Below, piece after piece: positions 60,881 through 64,000 of a stretch of DNA of 64,000 bases. Source of the stretch: Sphingobacteriales bacterium (GTDB taxonomy: Bacteria > Bacteroidota > Bacteroidia > Chitinophagales > UBA2359); assembly GCA_016706405.1 (NCBI GenBank), contig JADJJT010000002.1:682001-746000 (forward strand), given 5' to 3'. Position numbers and translations under genes: made by a program. The notes below the pieces were generated by a model that saw only the letters and a program-made list of their open reading frames with translations, was not told where the DNA came from and ran no database searches. Numbering within the stretch: position 1 is the first letter of the stretch; every line of letters begins with the position of its first letter.

Positions 60881-62894
60881 TATATTTTAGCGCGCCAACG
60901 GTTTCGGTGTATTGTTCGCGCCCTAAAACATCGAATACTTTTATTTTTAGATTGCTTAAGGAGGTATTAAACTGCAACAACAATATGCCTGTTGAGGGGT
61001 TGGGGTATAAGAGCACCCCTTTTTGTAGGTGGTTTGGTTTCGATTGATTTTTCCAACTACTACATGGTTCGCAATGTGTTTTCTCATCCCAACCACATGC
61101 ATACTCAACATAGCACAGCCCTTCATCACAATGATTTTGGCTTTCCCAATCAAATATACTGTATTCGTATCTATCTGCGCAATAAAAGCTACCATGATAC
61201 TCGCCATCTACTTTACAAGCGGCTTCAAGGCATATATATTTGTTTGCCCCACATGCTTTTTCTAGATTCATTTCATGGTCATAATCAATTGAGTACTCAA
61301 GTATTAACTCTGTACCGTCTTGGCAGATGCCTATTTTTTGGCAGCTTTCGTTTATATATTCGCCTGCGTAGCCCAAATATGTAGTTGAAATCACGTCGTT
61401 ATTTGCCGTACAAATTTCATCAAGATAGTTACAATCTTTAATTACAACGTCTACATCGTAACTTGTTGTGTAGTCTATGCCGTTACAAGTAGTAATTTTT
61501 TGACAAGGTTCGGATGTTGTAGTTATAATAGGCTCGTTTGCCGCTACATAAAAGCAATGAGGTCCGCTTGTACAGCCGTTTTTATCTAAAATAGTAGCGC
61601 AGTAGGTGCCTTTGTATAAATCGGTAATTTTTGATCCGGTTTTGTTGTTATTGTTCCAAGATACTTTATAAGGGCTTGTGCCGCCAGTGATGTTTAACTC
61701 AATACTTCCAACGTTCAATCCGGTACAATTTTCTACAATGGTAGCATCTACTAATATTGTTTGCAGACTACAATCTATAATATCAAAACAGGCTTCGGCT
61801 TGGCTACAGCCATCAAATACGGTTAAGCAGTACTGCCCCAATTCTAAGCCGCTTAATATATCAACACAGCCATAAAAAATATACCCATTGGGTCCCTGCC
61901 AAACGCAGGTATAATCTTTTGTACCGCCGAAAATTTCAGTTTCAATCATTTTATTGGTGCTGTATGCCTGCCCTGTTATACTTAGAGGGATTGTATTTTG
62001 TATGCCTTCGGCGTAGCAATTGCCTTTTTGGGTGTTAAAATTGCCGGGTTCAATTTCAACCTCTTCATTACAGCAGCATAATTCAAATGTTTGTATGTTT
62101 GTACATTGCGCCAGGTCTGTAACGGTAACGGTATAGGTGCCAGGGCATAAATTAGTTAGGTCTTGTGTAGTGACGCCATTAGACCATTGGTAGGTATAAC
62201 CGCCTGCCCCTTTAATTACTTCTATGTCTAATATACCGTCGCATGTTAAGTTGGAGTCGTTGCATATTGAAACGTTTTGTTTATAGGCAAGTACCACTTG
62301 TAAAGCACCGTCTCCGCCTACTTCAAAACATTTGTCATAGGTGCAGTTGTCGGCATCTGTTACGGTTACGCAATACACGCCGGGCGATAAATTGCCTCTA
62401 TAATTTCCTATTGCCCCTTTATCGCCCCATTTATAATTAAAAGGCTCGTGCCCTGTTTCGGGGCAATCAATTTCTACCTCAATTTTGCCATTACCACTAC
62501 AAACGGCATTGGTTATGGTTGCATTTATGGTACAGTTGGTGCTGCATTGGCAGCGGGACATAAGAAAATAGGCCTCTGCTTTGCCGCATAAATAATCTAT
62601 AACTTCAACTTTGTAAATACCGGGCAATACATTGGTTAGGTCTTCGCCGTCGTTGGTGCCGGCAACACCATAATTGCCTTGCACAGCCATTTCTATGCCA
62701 TTTATTACCCTGTACCAAAACACATCGTAGGGGGTAAAACCGCCGTTTATGTGCAAATCTATTTTACCATTTTTACAATCTAAATTATAAGTTGGGGGGC
62801 TTATATCGGCGGTTAAAACATCGGCGGCTATTAAATTATTTGAGGCAAATATATATAATAGTATTATTGATAAATATTTTACAACCTGTTTCAT
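60849..62894 (-). CDS. SprB-repeat secreted protein interrupted by the IS in its T9SS tail
   Basis: The 681-codon frame has a signal peptide (MKQVVKYLSIILLYIFASNNLIAA). It carries a series of SprB-type repeats, for example FNYKWGDKGAIGNYRGNLSPG-VYCVTVTDADNC, YTYQWSNGVTTQDLTNLCPG-TYTVTVTDLAQC and YKVSWNNNNKTGSKITDLYKG-TYCATILDKNGC, then a Cys-rich part and the beginning of a sorting domain (GVLLYPNPSTGILLLQF). After GALKYN it runs into the IS and ends VNSELSYKK. SprB repeats occur in gliding adhesins and other surface proteins. Without the tail the protein would not be recognised by the T9SS. It is the third gene of a minus-strand operon (2 bp after the gene ending at 62897). Confidence 0.85.
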   Translation of the reverse strand: MKQVVKYLSIILLYIFASNNLIAADVLTADISPPTYNLDCKNGKIDLHINGGFTPYDVFWYRVINGIEMAVQGNYGVAGTNDGEDLTNVLPGIYKVEVIDYLCGKAEAYFLMSRCQCSTNCTINATITNAVCSGNGKIEVEIDCPETGHEPFNYKWGDKGAIGNYRGNLSPGVYCVTVTDADNCTYDKCFEVGGDGALQVVLAYKQNVSICNDSNLTCDGILDIEVIKGAGGYTYQWSNGVTTQDLTNLCPGTYTVTVTDLAQCTNIQTFELCCCNEEVEIEPGNFNTQKGNCYAEGIQNTIPLSITGQAYSTNKMIETEIFGGTKDYTCVWQGPNGYIFYGCVDILSGLELGQYCLTVFDGCSQAEACFDIIDCSLQTILVDATIVENCTGLNVGSIELNITGGTSPYKVSWNNNNKTGSKITDLYKGTYCATILDKNGCTSGPHCFYVAANEPIITTTSEPCQKITTCNGIDYTTSYDVDVVIKDCNYLDEICTANNDVISTTYLGYAGEYINESCQKIGICQDGTELILEYSIDYDHEMNLEKACGANKYICLEAACKVDGEYHGSFYCADRYEYSIFDWESQNHCDEGLCYVEYACGWDEKTHCEPCSSWKNQSKPNHLQKGVLLYPNPSTGILLLQFNTSLSNLKIKVFDVLGREQYTETVGALKYNVNSELSYKK

Positions 62895-62896
62895 AA

Positions 62897-63655
62897 TTAT
62901 TTTTTTGGTTGAATTGTTTTTAACGAATCTATATTTTTTTGAGTGTTGTTTAGGCTGTTTAAAATAATGGCCAGGTTTTTTTTGTAACAGTTTTCATCTC
63001 CGGGGAATTGGGGTTCAAAGGGTTGGGCATTTATGGTTTGTAGTTCGGCTTGTAAATAGTCTTTTTGGTCGCCATATATGGCAAAAATGGTTCTGTTAAA
63101 AGACGAGAGCGTATTAGTTTTTTCTTTTTCGGTAATATTGGCGAAATACTTACAACTGTACTTTAATCTGGAGCTTTTCTTTAAAGCGTATTCGCCAATT
63201 AGTTTGGGGTAATAATTGTCAGTAAATACAGAAACAGTCATATACATAGGTGCAAGTGTGTAACGATTCAATGAAAGAACAGGGTCGGCATCGACATTGT
63301 CAAAAGTTTTATGAATAAATAGGTTTTCCTCCACAACAGCTAACGCTCTAACTGTTTTATATACTTCGAAACTCATGAATCTATAAAATAAACATTTCGA
63401 CCTGAAAGCATCATACCCTAAAAAGCGACTATAAAACGCCTCAAACATAGCCAAAGAGTCTGCTATTAGTTTTTCTTCTGGGGTCATATTAAAACAATAC
63501 CCATAGTTGGCGAATGGCGGTGGGGTGTCATCCTCAAGCGTTTTTGACAGTATTGTATCGGTGGGTATTATTTTATCTGAGTCGTTTACTTGTGCTAAAG
63601 CAATGGTGGTATTGCAAAATAATATAAGTAGTAGTTTTAAAAAAAGGTGTTTCAT
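62897..63655 (-). CDS. Secreted hypothetical protein
   Basis: This 252-residue protein has a signal peptide (MKHLFLKLLLILFCNTTIALAQ). The mature part is helical and polar with no motif I recognise; it has FMSFEVYKTVRALAVVEENLF, YYPKLIGEYALKKSSRLKY and a Lys/Asn-rich end. No sorting domain is seen. It is tightly placed (2 bp before the SprB-repeat gene and 3 bp after the partial gene), so the three are one operon. Confidence 0.75.
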   Translation of the reverse strand: MKHLFLKLLLILFCNTTIALAQVNDSDKIIPTDTILSKTLEDDTPPPFANYGYCFNMTPEEKLIADSLAMFEAFYSRFLGYDAFRSKCLFYRFMSFEVYKTVRALAVVEENLFIHKTFDNVDADPVLSLNRYTLAPMYMTVSVFTDNYYPKLIGEYALKKSSRLKYSCKYFANITEKEKTNTLSSFNRTIFAIYGDQKDYLQAELQTINAQPFEPQFPGDENCYKKNLAIILNSLNNTQKNIDSLKTIQPKK

Positions 63656-63658
63656 AAT

Positions 63659-64000
63659 TTAGTAATTTAATTTGTTGATAATAGTATCAGATGTTTGTAT
63701 AACCCAAAAATAAAATATATTATCCTGTGCAAATGGAATGTCCGAGTCATTTGCCATTTCAATGGTTATTTCAGCATCAGTATATACCCAGGGACCCGTT
63801 GCATCTATATTGCTACTCCCAATTTGATCCCATTTGTTGTTATTTTCATGTTTTTTTCTCTTAACATCAAAATGCTTACCGCCAATTTCGGAATAGCTAA
63901 TTGCATAAAGTTCTCTGTCTGTGGGCAAATTGTTACTTGTAATATTAATACTGCCGTTACCCGATGTTTCTAAATAACATGTTGGGTAGGTGATAATTTT
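63659..64000 (-). CDS. Hypothetical protein, 5' end outside window
   Basis: The minus-strand frame is open from the stop at 63659 to the window edge (about 113 codons). The TTG at 63928 is an internal codon, since the frame continues upstream with SGNGSINITSNNLP. The visible part reads YAISYSEIGGKHFDVKRKK, WVYTDAEITIEMAND, FYFWVIQTSD and looks like the C-terminal part of a secreted beta-rich protein. It is first in order of the minus-strand operon as visible. No family recognised. Confidence 0.65.
   Translation of the reverse strand, partial: KIITYPTCYLETSGNGSINITSNNLPTDRELYAISYSEIGGKHFDVKRKKHENNNKWDQIGSSNIDATGPWVYTDAEITIEMANDSDIPFAQDNIFYFWVIQTSDTIINKLNY

Noticed and set aside
60992..61384. 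Plus-strand frame opposite the SprB-repeat gene
   Set aside because: It is antisense to a gene with signal peptide and repeats; the translation is rich in His, Tyr and Arg without pattern.
1..64000. tRNA, rRNA or riboswitch genes
   Set aside because: No TΨC-arm-like GTTCGAATC with acceptor pairing, no rRNA-like block, and no cobalamin-box sequence near metH or the B12 gene was seen by eye; small RNAs cannot be excluded.

Overview
The window looks like a chromosomal segment of an aerobic, heterotrophic member of the Bacteroidota (Bacteroidetes). The evidence is a SusC/SusD outer-membrane uptake operon, several secreted proteins with type IX secretion (T9SS) C-terminal sorting domains, TAnnTTTG-type promoter boxes, a split cobalamin-dependent methionine synthase, and an alternative complex III (ACIII) operon fused to an aa3-type oxidase operon. 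A genus cannot be named from sequence reading alone.

Layout. 1-5 kb: a partial secreted esterase, a class III aminotransferase, an Ala-rich helical-repeat lipoprotein, a two-TM coiled-coil protein and pdxJ. 5.1-11.3 kb: a four-gene SusC/SusD operon with two extra surface lipoproteins, an arrangement like the BT2261-2264 peptide importer of Bacteroides thetaiotaomicron. 11.4-18.8 kb: an alpha/beta hydrolase, then an accessory stretch with a T9SS metalloprotease, a frameshifted T9SS repeat protein, two decayed T9SS-tail remnants and GC-rich dispersed repeats. 18.8-26 kb: an MCC-type carboxyltransferase, an M48 lipoprotein protease, a single-chain restriction-modification enzyme and a small hydrolase. 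26-31.5 kb: a heptanucleotide tandem array, an ECF sigma factor, a gamma-carbonic-anhydrase-like protein, a stand-alone B12-binding protein and a frameshifted HtrA protease. 31.6-39.5 kb (minus strand): lon, corA, metH (without its homocysteine domain) and NDH-2.

39.9-56.8 kb is the functional core: actABCDEF, coxBA, ctaB, two subunit III genes, a subunit IV gene and a SCO copper chaperone, all on the plus strand. Together with NDH-2 this gives a full route NADH -> quinone -> ACIII -> aa3 oxidase -> O2. Unusual points are a tandemly duplicated cytochrome domain in ActA (seven CxxCH sites in all), an OmpA-like domain fused to ActE, and a run of subunits that end in histidine.

56.9-64 kb: a LolC/E-type permease, three tandem paralogous lipocalin-like lipoproteins, and a minus-strand operon of secreted proteins whose SprB-repeat member is cut by an IS982-family element. 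The 9-bp target duplication and 14-bp inverted repeats of that element can be read directly, and removing it restores the host frame exactly.

Two whole-window observations stand out. The palindrome TCCGGA is several-fold over-represented, mostly in AT-rich spacers. Single-base frameshifts in short homopolymers split several otherwise intact genes, and these are more likely residual sequencing errors than real mutations.
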